A stretch of 64,000 bases of DNA from Paraburkholderia bannensis (GTDB lineage: Bacteria > Pseudomonadota > Gammaproteobacteria > Burkholderiales > Burkholderiaceae), in the NCBI RefSeq assembly GCF_014200455.1, contig NZ_JACHBW010000012.1, forward strand, positions 124,001 to 188,000, given 5' to 3'. Numbering within the stretch: position 1 is the first letter of the stretch; the number at the start of each line of letters is the position of its first letter. Made by a program: the position numbers and the translations under genes. Of the stretch, positions 40,331-48,838 are shown one piece after another. The notes under the pieces were generated by a model. The model was not told the DNA's origin and did not search any database. It saw nothing but the letters and a program-made list of their open reading frames with translations.

Positions 40331-40765
40331 TTACAACTTTGCCGCGCTGCCTTTTAGAGGATAGTTAGGGTTTTCAGGGTAGTACATTGTTACGAAAACC
40401 TCTATATCACCATTCTTCAGAAAATGTACTGCGATATGACCTGCAGTATCGGCTGTGTAGGGTGGAACAGATACCACTCTCTTCTGTTCCTTTCCGATTT
40501 CCTCTCCGCCCCATCTGAGGGTTACCATCATCCCCGGTACATATTTTTCAGGAATAGAAACACAGCATGCAGATCCGCCTTGACCATGCCTGGCAACGAA
40601 GGAGCCACCTTGTCCATTAACGGAATAGAATCCGATATCTTTGTCAGTGTGGTTATAACCAGTCACATCTAGCCCCATCGCGTCGCTTTTTTCCTCGCAA
40701 CTGGCTAGTGCAATAGAAAACATAATCAATGCGAAAATTTTTGCGGCCACTCGCAACAAAGTCAT
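40331..40765 (-). CDS. DUF3304 lipoprotein, probable immunity protein to copy B lipase
   Basis: 144 residues from ATG 40765. The signal peptide ends in LASC, a lipobox, so it should be a membrane-anchored lipoprotein. The mature part has the same framework as the other copy: MGLDVTGYNHTDKDIGFYSVNG, CCVSIPEKY, VTLRWGGEE and NPNYPLKG. AGGGA stands about 11 bases upstream. It lies before its effector gene, as in the first pair. Confidence 0.83.
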   Translation of the reverse strand: MTLLRVAAKIFALIMFSIALASCEEKSDAMGLDVTGYNHTDKDIGFYSVNGQGGSFVARHGQGGSACCVSIPEKYVPGMMVTLRWGGEEIGKEQKRVVSVPPYTADTAGHIAVHFLKNGDIEVFVTMYYPENPNYPLKGSAAKL

Positions 40766-40882
40766 CGTTTTGATTTCCCTCAGTTCAATTTCCAAGATGT
40801 CGTATTCGGGGTTGGCGAAACTACAGCCAAACCTATCGAGTCACAGCATTACCATTTCCATAGATCTTGGAGTTCAAAATTC

Positions 40883-41257
40883 CTAAGTCGCAAGGCGGTT
40901 CCTGTCGACTGGAACAACAAGTGTCCACTTCGATACACAGGATCGCTGTTGCGCTTGGGTTAGGACCGCCCCAACGTAGCTCGTCAAATACACCACTCCG
41001 ATCGATATCACTATTGATCCTACGCCGTAGCCCAGTCGTTTCCATGTCATTCGTGGCCTCAGAGACGCAATTGCACAACCCGTCAGACCTGATATTGGCA
41101 CGGTAGCAACGAGAGCTAGCGCGAGGAAGAGAACTATCCCCGCACTCATGTCACCGTCCGTGCATATGCGGCGGTAGGCTCCATCGATACCGGATACAAC
41201 GAGCACGTTGAGCACGACGAAGCTGACCACCGTAGCAGCGCCAACATAAGCAAGCAT
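40883..41257 (-). CDS. Small membrane protein behind the DUF4123 adaptor gene
   Basis: 124 residues from ATG 41257, starting MLAYVGAATVVSFVVLNV. Three hydrophobic helices are seen: ~1-20, ~40-62 (AGIVLFLALALVATVPISGL) and ~82-103. Two polar cysteine-containing stretches flank them. The reading frame stays open to 41404, but that would overlap the DUF4123 gene by 120 bases; no other start exists between. No family recognised. By position between an adaptor and an immunity/effector pair it could be an immunity or membrane accessory protein. Confidence 0.6.
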   Translation of the reverse strand: MLAYVGAATVVSFVVLNVLVVSGIDGAYRRICTDGDMSAGIVLFLALALVATVPISGLTGCAIASLRPRMTWKRLGYGVGSIVISIGVVYLTSYVGAVLTQAQQRSCVSKWTLVVPVDRNRLAT

Positions 41258-41283
41258 CGCGAGGGCTCTTTTAACCGATTTTG

Positions 41284-42183
41284 CTAGAGTCGGTGCGATG
41301 CTTCGCTTGCGCTCCGGCCGTTGGAGTTTTCTTGGGCCTTGGCGTCTATCGCCCAAAGGGGCTGCCCTGCGGTCCAGGCTTCCGCCGGAAGTGTCTCTAT
41401 CCATTGTTGGAAAGGTTCCTGACTGTTGGCGAAACCTGCCTTCAGGCGATCTGCGATGCCCGAATACTCAACGTAGTTGCCTGAAGTGGAAAGGGCGAGA
41501 ATCATCAGTTGAAGCTGGTCATCCCTATCCGTTATCCCACATTCCCGTGCTCTCTGCCACTGACTGCTGATGAATGGATGCAAGATATCGCGCGGTACAC
41601 GATCGATCTCTGCCCTGATGTTGCGCCGAAGCTCGTGGATCAATTTGTCAGGCTCCGCTGCGTCGAATAGTGTTTGCTCCTGTGCAAAGTCAAGCGTGAG
41701 CGGAATAGGTTCGCGAGACCTCAAGTCGCTGCAATTTGGTAGTTGCTGCTCCTCAACGAGGCCGAACCGGTTATAAATCTTCCATGCCGTAATACCGTCG
41801 GAGAACGTTGCTGCCTGTTGAGGATTCAGAACGCTCATAACCGCCGGAAGAATGCGAGTGTCATACCAGCGCATCACTATCAATTTGCCGCCTGGCATTT
41901 CGAACAGATGAAATTTCCGGAGATGCTCGCCGAGCTCATGGAGAGATTTCGTCGAATCCAAGGTGCTCACGCAGGGCTTAAGGAGGCCGATTCGGGTCGT
42001 TTCGTCAATTACTGATCGTGTGACGTCACCGTCGACCGTCACGTCGATCAGAAGCGGTGCAATGTCGCGGAACGGCTCTTCCGGATGCCCATCAAACAGA
42101 GAGATATACTGCGCTCCCAGTCGGTCAAGTCGGCTGGAAAAGCGCATATGCTGGCTCGAATCGAGCAGAATATAGCGATACAC
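41284..42183 (-). CDS. DUF4123 effector-loading adaptor
   Basis: 299 residues. The N-terminal DUF4123 pattern is visible (MYRYILLDSSQHMRF, PLLIDV, LRKFHLFEMPGGKLIVMRWYDTRILP), followed by a helical C-terminal half rich in charged residues. DUF4123 chaperones bind a cognate effector and place it on VgrG. The gene follows vgrG by nine bases. The obvious clients are the DUF2235 lipases downstream. Confidence 0.87.
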   Translation of the reverse strand: MYRYILLDSSQHMRFSSRLDRLGAQYISLFDGHPEEPFRDIAPLLIDVTVDGDVTRSVIDETTRIGLLKPCVSTLDSTKSLHELGEHLRKFHLFEMPGGKLIVMRWYDTRILPAVMSVLNPQQAATFSDGITAWKIYNRFGLVEEQQLPNCSDLRSREPIPLTLDFAQEQTLFDAAEPDKLIHELRRNIRAEIDRVPRDILHPFISSQWQRARECGITDRDDQLQLMILALSTSGNYVEYSGIADRLKAGFANSQEPFQQWIETLPAEAWTAGQPLWAIDAKAQENSNGRSASEASHRL

Positions 42184-42192
42184 TTGATGCTC

Positions 42193-44568
42193 CTAGCTGG
42201 TGTAGACGCCAGGCGAACCTTGGCGCATCGCATCGATGAGGCAGCTCTTGCAGGTCGTCCGTGGGAACTGTGGCAAAGGCATAGTTTCCGAGGCCGGTTC
42301 CACCGTATCCCAGAACGCGCAACGCTCGAGAATGTCACCCGGCGATACGTTCTCGATGCCGTTACCGGTAATCTTGATATACGATCCACCGGAACCGATC
42401 CAGACCTCCTTGGATGCAGATATGATCACTCGGCCATTCGTGCTAGTGACGGTGAGATCTTTGAGCGAACCAAGGGACATTTCGTCGCCCTGTGCCTGGA
42501 TTTCAACCTTGCCCTGAGAAGCGAAGATTTTGATTCCGAGTTTCTGGGCAAAAAGTGATATGGCGTCGCCGACGGCCACTGTCAGCTTTCGCAAGATGCC
42601 GATGTCTGCGTTACCACCGGCTGTTGCGATAAGGTTTTTGGAGGCGCTAACTTGGAGATGGTCGCCGGAGACAAGGCCCATACCGGCAGGTGCGCTTAGC
42701 AGGACACCAGCTTGCTTGAGCCCCTTGAGTGTTTCGTTCAGCAGGTCGCGCTGCTTTTCGACTTCCGCCGCATACGCGTTAGCAGTTTTGGCCGCATCCG
42801 AAACGATTTGCATCTGATCAACGGCTTGTTGAAGCAATTCTTCTGCAGCACGCATTTCGAGTTGCGTGCACGAAGCCATTGGCTGGTTGTCAGCAGAAAC
42901 GAATACGCCCTTACCGCCGCGAACAGCCACATGGTCATCGCTGCGCAATTCAGCCCCGCTTCCGCGCTTCTCACGGCTGGCGTTGACCATGTTGCCGAGG
43001 TTAAGCTGGCTTTTGCCACCACCTTCGGTTGCAAGCTTGATGTGCTCTTCCCCTTCAAAGTCTTCCATCTGAAGGGTATTATTCGACTGCGTGTGAATGA
43101 CATTGCGCGTCATCCATCGATCGTCGCTCGTGATCACATCCGGATTCACGCTGTCGTGCATCACGTGAGCGATAAACGGAAAATCTGGATTGCCGTTTTC
43201 GAAGCCAACTTCGACGCCCGAACCGTCAAGCAGCGGGTAATGATTCCCGGTGGTCCGCGGACCAGCAAAGGACTTCGCGATACGCATCCAGCAACTCGTC
43301 AAGCCGCCCGCACGCTCATCGCGATCGAAATCGAAGGCGACCATATAGTGGCCGTCCTTGTTGACGTAGCTGTATTTATAGCGGTTCGGAGATGTGATAC
43401 GTCCGCTGACGGTGCCGTGGATTTTGGGCCAGGTTTCCTCGAGCAGCGGCATACGGTAGATCACGTGCGACGGGATCGCCGTATAGATATTGTGATAGGC
43501 CTTATCGCGCGATCCACCATGTTCAACGCGCGTGATCAACTGACCGTACTCGGCCTCCGGCAGCACCCGGTTGGTAAAGCGGAAAACGCGGCCGGGCGCG
43601 ACACACAGCACATTCCCCTCGCCGGTATAGACGATCTTTTCGCAGAGCAGTGCCTCGTGCCGCAACTGGGCTTCCCACCCGGCTTGATCGTCGCTCAGGT
43701 GCCCGGCTGCCCATACGTCCGGCGTGCCCCACGTGGTCTTGTCATCCGGCGCGGCGTTGGCTTCGCCATCGATAGGCTGCGGCGCCTTGCGGTGGTTGTA
43801 GTGGCGTACTGTGACCGCTTGAGCGATCGTCTTCGTGCGGGTTTCGAACTTCTCGACCGACTCGGCACCGGTACTCTCGAGACCTGAAGCTGGCCTGAAT
43901 GGCGCGACAAATGCATCACTGCGCTCGTAGTGCGTGAAGTCGTCACCGAAGTGCGTCACTTCGCCATATTCGCCCTGGCGAATCACAAACCAGATACCGG
44001 AGCGGCGCGCAAGACGAGAAAAAAACTGCAGATCCGTCTCGTGCCATTGCATAACGAAATCGCGCTTCGGATACTCGCGGCGTAGCGTGAATTCAAAGTC
44101 ACTCGTGCCCGCGCCGAACCCCTGCTCGCGGAATATCTGCTCGATGATCTCGGGATCGGTCTGGCCCAGGAAAATACGGCAGCGTTTGACGTTTCTCAGC
44201 AGCGCAATGCGCGATTCAAGCACGGCCTCGTAGGTCGTCTCGTCCTTGCTGCTGGAAAGCTGGTTGAACTCTGTAATCACGCCCTGAAACTGCCGGCCAG
44301 GGCCCGCTGGCAGCGTCACGCCAGCCAATGTTGGCGGCAGGATTGAAAAGACCGCCGTCTTCGTCAGGATATCCTCTATAGGCAGATCGGCGACCCGATG
44401 GGTCAGCTTGATCTTGAAGTGCGTGGGCGCACCCGCCTCCTCGACACCGGAAAATTCCACGACGTCGAACCCCGGCGCGAACTTGCTGCCATTGACATCA
44501 AGATGATAGGCCTGCAGGCCATCCCTCTTCAGGGATCCAATTGCTTCGTTGACACCCACCTTCGACAC
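42193..44568 (-). CDS. vgrG: Type VI secretion spike protein VgrG
   Basis: 791 residues. The gp27-like part runs from the N-terminus (VEFSGVEEAGAPTHFKIKL) through FQGVITEF, CRIFLGQTDPEIIEQIF and WHETDLQFFSRLARRSGIWF. The gp5-like OB fold has YMVAFDFDRDERAGG. The needle region has DEEFEGEEH-like repeats and a DUF2345-type beta-helix (GDHLQVSASKNLIATAGGNAD). The last ~50 residues form a short cysteine-containing tail (RCAFWDTVEP, TCKSCLIDAMRQG) without a recognisable toxin domain. This tail could bind the DUF4123 adaptor's cargo. Confidence 0.94.
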   Translation of the reverse strand: MSKVGVNEAIGSLKRDGLQAYHLDVNGSKFAPGFDVVEFSGVEEAGAPTHFKIKLTHRVADLPIEDILTKTAVFSILPPTLAGVTLPAGPGRQFQGVITEFNQLSSSKDETTYEAVLESRIALLRNVKRCRIFLGQTDPEIIEQIFREQGFGAGTSDFEFTLRREYPKRDFVMQWHETDLQFFSRLARRSGIWFVIRQGEYGEVTHFGDDFTHYERSDAFVAPFRPASGLESTGAESVEKFETRTKTIAQAVTVRHYNHRKAPQPIDGEANAAPDDKTTWGTPDVWAAGHLSDDQAGWEAQLRHEALLCEKIVYTGEGNVLCVAPGRVFRFTNRVLPEAEYGQLITRVEHGGSRDKAYHNIYTAIPSHVIYRMPLLEETWPKIHGTVSGRITSPNRYKYSYVNKDGHYMVAFDFDRDERAGGLTSCWMRIAKSFAGPRTTGNHYPLLDGSGVEVGFENGNPDFPFIAHVMHDSVNPDVITSDDRWMTRNVIHTQSNNTLQMEDFEGEEHIKLATEGGGKSQLNLGNMVNASREKRGSGAELRSDDHVAVRGGKGVFVSADNQPMASCTQLEMRAAEELLQQAVDQMQIVSDAAKTANAYAAEVEKQRDLLNETLKGLKQAGVLLSAPAGMGLVSGDHLQVSASKNLIATAGGNADIGILRKLTVAVGDAISLFAQKLGIKIFASQGKVEIQAQGDEMSLGSLKDLTVTSTNGRVIISASKEVWIGSGGSYIKITGNGIENVSPGDILERCAFWDTVEPASETMPLPQFPRTTCKSCLIDAMRQGSPGVYTS

Positions 44569-44667
44569 TCCCGAAAAATCCTGCTACCGAATGCCCTGGT
44601 CGGAACTTCAACCGGTGCGTGGCGGCTGGCAAATGACAAATGGAAACCGGCACCCGACCCTCGGCCC

Positions 44668-46218
44668 TCAATTGCTGGCCCTGGGCATCTGCGACACCAG
44701 CGACAGGCCGATGTCCATCCCCTCGATCTGGAAGTGCGGGATGATGAAGAGTTTCACACGGAAGAAACCTTGGTTATCCTCAATATCCTCAACCACGACC
44801 TTGGCCTCACGCAGCGGGTGAGACGCCTGAAGCTCGTCGCCGGGGTCCTTCATCTCGGTCACTAGCCCCTTGATCCAGTTGTTCAGCTCTAGCTCCAGCA
44901 CACGGCGGTCCTTCGTCGCACCGATGTTCTCGCGCTGGATCATCTTCAGGCAATGCGCAATCCGCGAGAGCAGGAAGATGTAGGGCAGGCGCGCATTGAT
45001 GCGGCTATTGGCCGTCGCCTCCCGGGTCTCGTACAGCGCCGGCCTCTGAACCGAGTTGGCCGAGAAGAAGCACGCGTAGTCGTGATTCTTGTACAACGAC
45101 AGCGGGATGAAGCCGAGGTTGGCGAATTCGAATTCGCGCGTCTCGGGAATTAGCACTTCGGTTGGGATCTTGGGCCGAACACCCGTGCCGAGGTCGTACA
45201 AATGAACCGGCAGGTCTTCGACCTTCCCGCCCGCCTGGGGGCCCCGCACCTGGACACACCAGCCGTGATCCATGAAGCTGCGGGCCATGTTAGCCGCGAA
45301 GATGAACGATGCATTGACCCACAGGTAGTTGTCGCGGTCCGGGCCCTTTATGCTTTCCTCGTAGTTGAAGCTGTGCACCGGCGGCGTGTCCGGGCCATAC
45401 GGCAGACGCCCGAGCACGCGAGGCATTGTCAGGCCGATGTAGCGCGCGTCATCGGTATCGCGGAAGCTATTCCACCTGATGTACTCGGCACGATCAAAGT
45501 AGTTGCCGATATCCTGGATCTCGGCCACTTCTTCCATCGTCCGCTTGCCGAAGAGCGCCGGGCCAACCGAACCAATGAACGGCATATGCGCAGCGGCCGC
45601 CACTTTCGAGATGTTGCGAAGCAACGCAATATCCTGCGGAGAGTTTGTGAATTCGTAGTCGGCGATCATGGCGCTGACAGGCCGGCCGCCCGGCGTGTCG
45701 TATTCGTCGATGTAGGTGTGACGGTAGAGACCACTCTGGATGATTTCGGCGCAGTCCTCGAAGTCATGCAGGAGGCTTTCCTTCGACAGATCGAGCATCT
45801 CCACGCGCACGCCCCGGCGGAAATCAATACGATCGATGGTGTACTTGACACCGCGCCAGCGTGCCTCTACGGCCTGAAACTCGGGGTGATGAATGACGGC
45901 ATCAAGCTGCATCCCGATCTGCGCGTCGAGCTGTCCGATATGGAAATCTAGCAGTGACTTGTCAAGTCGCTCGACCGACTTGTCGCCCTTGCTAAAGAGT
46001 TCAAGGAGCGCGCTCATACCGCACGCGATACGCTCGCTTGCCGACGATCCGGAAAGCAGTTCGCTGTTCTGGAATGCCTCGAGCGGACGAGTTGCGCGCG
46101 CCGGCATGAGGTCAATCTTTTCGCAGAGCGTCTGATAGACACTGTCACCGTCCTCTTCACGAACGTCCAGCACGACGATTTCGCGTGCGCCCGCTTGCTG
46201 GGAATCGTTGTTTGCCAT
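44668..46218 (-). CDS. tssC: Type VI secretion contractile sheath large subunit TssC
   Basis: 516 residues, normal TssC length. Signature stretches are HHPEFQAVEARWRGVKYTID, SGLYRHTYIDEYDTPGG, EFTNSPQDIALLRNISKVAA and the C-terminal FRVKLFIIPHFQIEGMDIGL. TssC co-polymerises with TssB into the sheath. TssB is normally encoded directly ahead of TssC, but here only an AT-rich noncoding region precedes it. AGGAC stands about six bases before the start. It opens the minus-strand operon. Confidence 0.95.
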   Translation of the reverse strand: MANNDSQQAGAREIVVLDVREEDGDSVYQTLCEKIDLMPARATRPLEAFQNSELLSGSSASERIACGMSALLELFSKGDKSVERLDKSLLDFHIGQLDAQIGMQLDAVIHHPEFQAVEARWRGVKYTIDRIDFRRGVRVEMLDLSKESLLHDFEDCAEIIQSGLYRHTYIDEYDTPGGRPVSAMIADYEFTNSPQDIALLRNISKVAAAAHMPFIGSVGPALFGKRTMEEVAEIQDIGNYFDRAEYIRWNSFRDTDDARYIGLTMPRVLGRLPYGPDTPPVHSFNYEESIKGPDRDNYLWVNASFIFAANMARSFMDHGWCVQVRGPQAGGKVEDLPVHLYDLGTGVRPKIPTEVLIPETREFEFANLGFIPLSLYKNHDYACFFSANSVQRPALYETREATANSRINARLPYIFLLSRIAHCLKMIQRENIGATKDRRVLELELNNWIKGLVTEMKDPGDELQASHPLREAKVVVEDIEDNQGFFRVKLFIIPHFQIEGMDIGLSLVSQMPRASN

Positions 46219-46722
46219 GTGATGTCCTGTCGGCAGCAGTTGCCTACCGTGTCTCGGCTTTCAGTCAACGTGTGCCGTAAGGCTTCCTACGCACCTTCCC
46301 AATAAGCTCGATCAATCTGATGCTGTCTTTCGCCCGAGATATTGGGTCTGCATTAAACCCCCTATTTCCCATTTCGTCAAAGGTGATTTTTCTTAATATC
46401 CATGCCTAAATCGTCATTTTTTGTTAATTCCAAATTTCTCATCCACACACCACCGGGAATTTTTTAAAATCATATCTGATTTATCGCCCAAATACCACGA
46501 ATAATCGTGCAGAGTCTTGCCGACAATCAACGAATCATTCAATTCACAACAAGCAAGAATTACCTTGCTATTCTTCAATAAATCTTATTTTGATATAAAT
46601 AGAATGAATGTACTCTTCGCGGATTCTAGTCGTACGTTCATACATTTATTGATAGACGGCACGCATCCCGGTGTGTTTAAAATCCGTCTAACTAATGTTC
46701 AGTAAACCTTATCGATAAGAAT
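46219..46722. promoter_or_regulatory. AT-rich divergent promoter region of the T6SS island
   Basis: This 504-base stretch separates tssC from tssK, which run apart. Its middle and right parts (about 46330-46720) are far richer in A and T than the surrounding genes, with several A/T tracts. Both T6SS operons should start here. A 62-codon frame at 46517-46705 has no ribosome binding site and looks spurious. I could not find a convincing sigma-54 element. AT-rich tracts of this kind are typical binding sites for H-NS-like silencers, which is an inference. Confidence 0.6.
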
Positions 46723-48084
46723 ATGCGGACATTCAAACCGCTCTGGCAAGAAGGCGCTGTGCTCTCGCCGCATCACTTTCAGCAACAGAGCCTGTGGTCG
46801 AAATTTGACCAGCAACAATTCGTCCCGCTCGCCATCGCCCACCCTTGGGGTGTGCTGGATGTCCGTCTGGACGAGGAACTCCTGCCCAACGGACGTGTGA
46901 AACTCGCTGGCCTTAAACTGCGCTTCGGAGATGGCACGCCTATCGACACATTTATTGCGGACGTTTTGCCACCCGCCCGTGATCTTGCACGCGATGTCGG
47001 GCCTGATGTACAGAGCACCATTGTGTACGTTGGGCTGCCGCTATTCGATGCCGTCGGGAACAATTGCCGCGTGGATGGGGAAGCGGTATCGCGGCCGCGG
47101 CGTTACTTCCGCGAATTCGTCGAGGTGCCGGACCTGCTCGGCTCGATGGACGCGGAGCTAGCTGTCGAGCGCCACGCACTTCAGTTGCTGTTCGATTTCG
47201 AATCTCACGCGGACTATATCGTTTGCCCGATCGTCCGCCTGGTGCGCGGTCAGCGCGGCATATTCGAGGTTGACCGAAACTGGGTTCCGCCCTGCCTTGC
47301 GCTCTCTGGCAATCCCCGGCACGAAGAACGGGTCTCGCGTATCGCCGACATTCTCCAGGCGAAGAGCATCGCACTGGCTGCACGCCGCAGCGAACGTATC
47401 GACGACGTTGCCGAATTCGGTGTGGCAGACGTTTCACTTTTCTGGCTCCTTCATTGCCTGAATACGCACTGGCCGGAGCTGCGCTTTCTCGCGAATCATC
47501 CGTACCAGCCGCCAGAACGGCTCTATCACGTCCTCGCGCAACTCACAGGCGCGCTGATGACCTTTTCCACGCGCACCAATCTCGCCGAAATTCCGGCATA
47601 CGAGCACGACCGCCAGGACGAGGTTTTCTCGAAGCTCGAGGCTCTGATCCGCGACCTGCTCGATGCCGTCATTCCGTCGCGTGTTGTACCTATCGGACTG
47701 CTAAAAAAAGCGCCGACGTACTGGAGCGGCCAGATTCACGACGATCGCCTGCTCGAGGGCGCGGACTGGTATCTGTCGGTGAGCGCGTCGATGCCTGCTT
47801 TCGAACTGGTCAAGCTGATCCCGCGGCTGTGCAAGATTGGCGCACCAGACGATATCGCCCATATCGTCAATTCCGCACTTCCCGCCGTGCCGCTTTGCGC
47901 AGTGCAACGGGTACCTGCGGCCATTCCAGTACGGCTTGAGAACCAGTATTTCGCGCTCGACTCGAAGGATCCGCTGTTCGCCGGCATGCTCGCCGCGCGC
48001 ACCTGCCAGATCTACCTGCCGGCAAGTGTTCCCGCTGCATCGCTTGAACTCTATGCGGTGCTGACATCGCAGGGTGGCAAATGA
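46723..48084 (+). CDS. tssK: Type VI secretion baseplate protein TssK
   Basis: 453 residues. The start KPLWQEGAVLSPHHFQQQ and the stretches FDFESHADYIVCPIVRLVRG, YHVLAQLTGALMTFS and WYLSVSASMPAFELVKLIPR match TssK (ImpJ/VasE), the trimeric connector between the baseplate and the TssL/TssM membrane complex. It overlaps tssL by four bases (ATGA), so the two are coupled. Confidence 0.95.
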   Translation: MRTFKPLWQEGAVLSPHHFQQQSLWSKFDQQQFVPLAIAHPWGVLDVRLDEELLPNGRVKLAGLKLRFGDGTPIDTFIADVLPPARDLARDVGPDVQSTIVYVGLPLFDAVGNNCRVDGEAVSRPRRYFREFVEVPDLLGSMDAELAVERHALQLLFDFESHADYIVCPIVRLVRGQRGIFEVDRNWVPPCLALSGNPRHEERVSRIADILQAKSIALAARRSERIDDVAEFGVADVSLFWLLHCLNTHWPELRFLANHPYQPPERLYHVLAQLTGALMTFSTRTNLAEIPAYEHDRQDEVFSKLEALIRDLLDAVIPSRVVPIGLLKKAPTYWSGQIHDDRLLEGADWYLSVSASMPAFELVKLIPRLCKIGAPDDIAHIVNSALPAVPLCAVQRVPAAIPVRLENQYFALDSKDPLFAGMLAARTCQIYLPASVPAASLELYAVLTSQGGK

Positions 48085-48746
48085 CCATCAACGGCCCCCT
48101 TCCACTTTCCGCCCTGCTCCGCAACACGGCGCTAGAGGTCTCGCATCTCGCACAGGGCGCCACGACAGACGACGTTGAAGATCTGCACGCGCTCTGCGAA
48201 AAGCTGACCGAAGACTTGGCCTCCGCTCTGCAGGTACGCGAGGTGGCGGTCGATGTCGCACGCGACGTACTCTACATGCAATGCGCCCTGCTCGACGAAA
48301 CTGTTCTTGCCTGTCTGCCCACGCAGAGCCGCCCGCTTTGGGAAGCAACACCCTTGCAGGTCGAGAGGTACGGCGAACACAACGCCGGTGAGCAGGTGTA
48401 CAGCCGTCTTGCCACACGCATGCGTGAAGCGCCGCCCAACGTGGGCCTGCTCGAATGTTATGCGACGGTGCTGGGTCTGGGCTTCCAGGGAAAGTTTGCC
48501 CGCGAGGGCGCGCCCCAACGCGCGGCTATCATTCGTTCGCTCGATGAACGTCTCGCGAAGCTGTCTCCCTCAGGAGCTTCGGAATTTGTCGTTGACGCGA
48601 CTCGTACACATCGCCTCGACTGGTTCTATCGGCTCTCGCCGTGGGCGATTGCGGGACTCGTGTGCGCTGCCGGCGCCGTCGTCTTCATGCTGATCGGGCA
48701 AGGCCTCGATTTGCAGGCCTCCCATCTGCTGCCAGCGAAAGCCTGA
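48081..48746 (+). CDS. tssL: Type VI secretion membrane complex protein TssL (DotU)
   Basis: 221 residues. A cytosolic helical DotU domain (ALLDETVLACLPTQSRPLWE, LLECYATVLGLGFQGKFARE) is followed by one C-terminal membrane helix (WAIAGLVCAAGAVVFMLIG). There is no OmpA-like peptidoglycan-binding extension. It binds TssK and TssM. Coupled to tssK by ATGA overlap and followed at once by a 22-codon frame. Confidence 0.95.
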   Translation: MTINGPLPLSALLRNTALEVSHLAQGATTDDVEDLHALCEKLTEDLASALQVREVAVDVARDVLYMQCALLDETVLACLPTQSRPLWEATPLQVERYGEHNAGEQVYSRLATRMREAPPNVGLLECYATVLGLGFQGKFAREGAPQRAAIIRSLDERLAKLSPSGASEFVVDATRTHRLDWFYRLSPWAIAGLVCAAGAVVFMLIGQGLDLQASHLLPAKA

Positions 48747-48814
48747 TGTCCGCCGACTCCCAGACTTCTTCGACCGCGACGCCCCGGTTGCCGCGCAAGC
48801 GAGGACTGAAATAA
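48746..48814 (+). CDS. Possible 22-residue peptide or decayed gene start
   Basis: An ATG overlaps the tssL stop codon (TGATG) and opens a 22-codon frame, MSADSQTSSTATPRLPRKRG and two more residues, ending at TAA. Such an overlap is what coupled genes show. It is too short for a family call: it could be a true small peptide, the stub of a lost gene (in many clusters another tss gene follows tssL here), or chance. Confidence 0.3.
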   Translation: MSADSQTSSTATPRLPRKRGLK

Positions 48815-48838
48815 CACTTGCCTGAGGAGATCTGCACG

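Noticed and set aside
46517..46705. 62-codon frame in the AT-rich T6SS intergenic region
   Set aside because: No ribosome binding site, no family pattern; frames of this size are expected in AT-rich spacer by chance.
46219..46722. Sigma-54 promoter for the T6SS
   Set aside because: GGCACGCATCCC at about 46657 starts like a -24 element, but the GC at the -12 position with correct spacing is missing.
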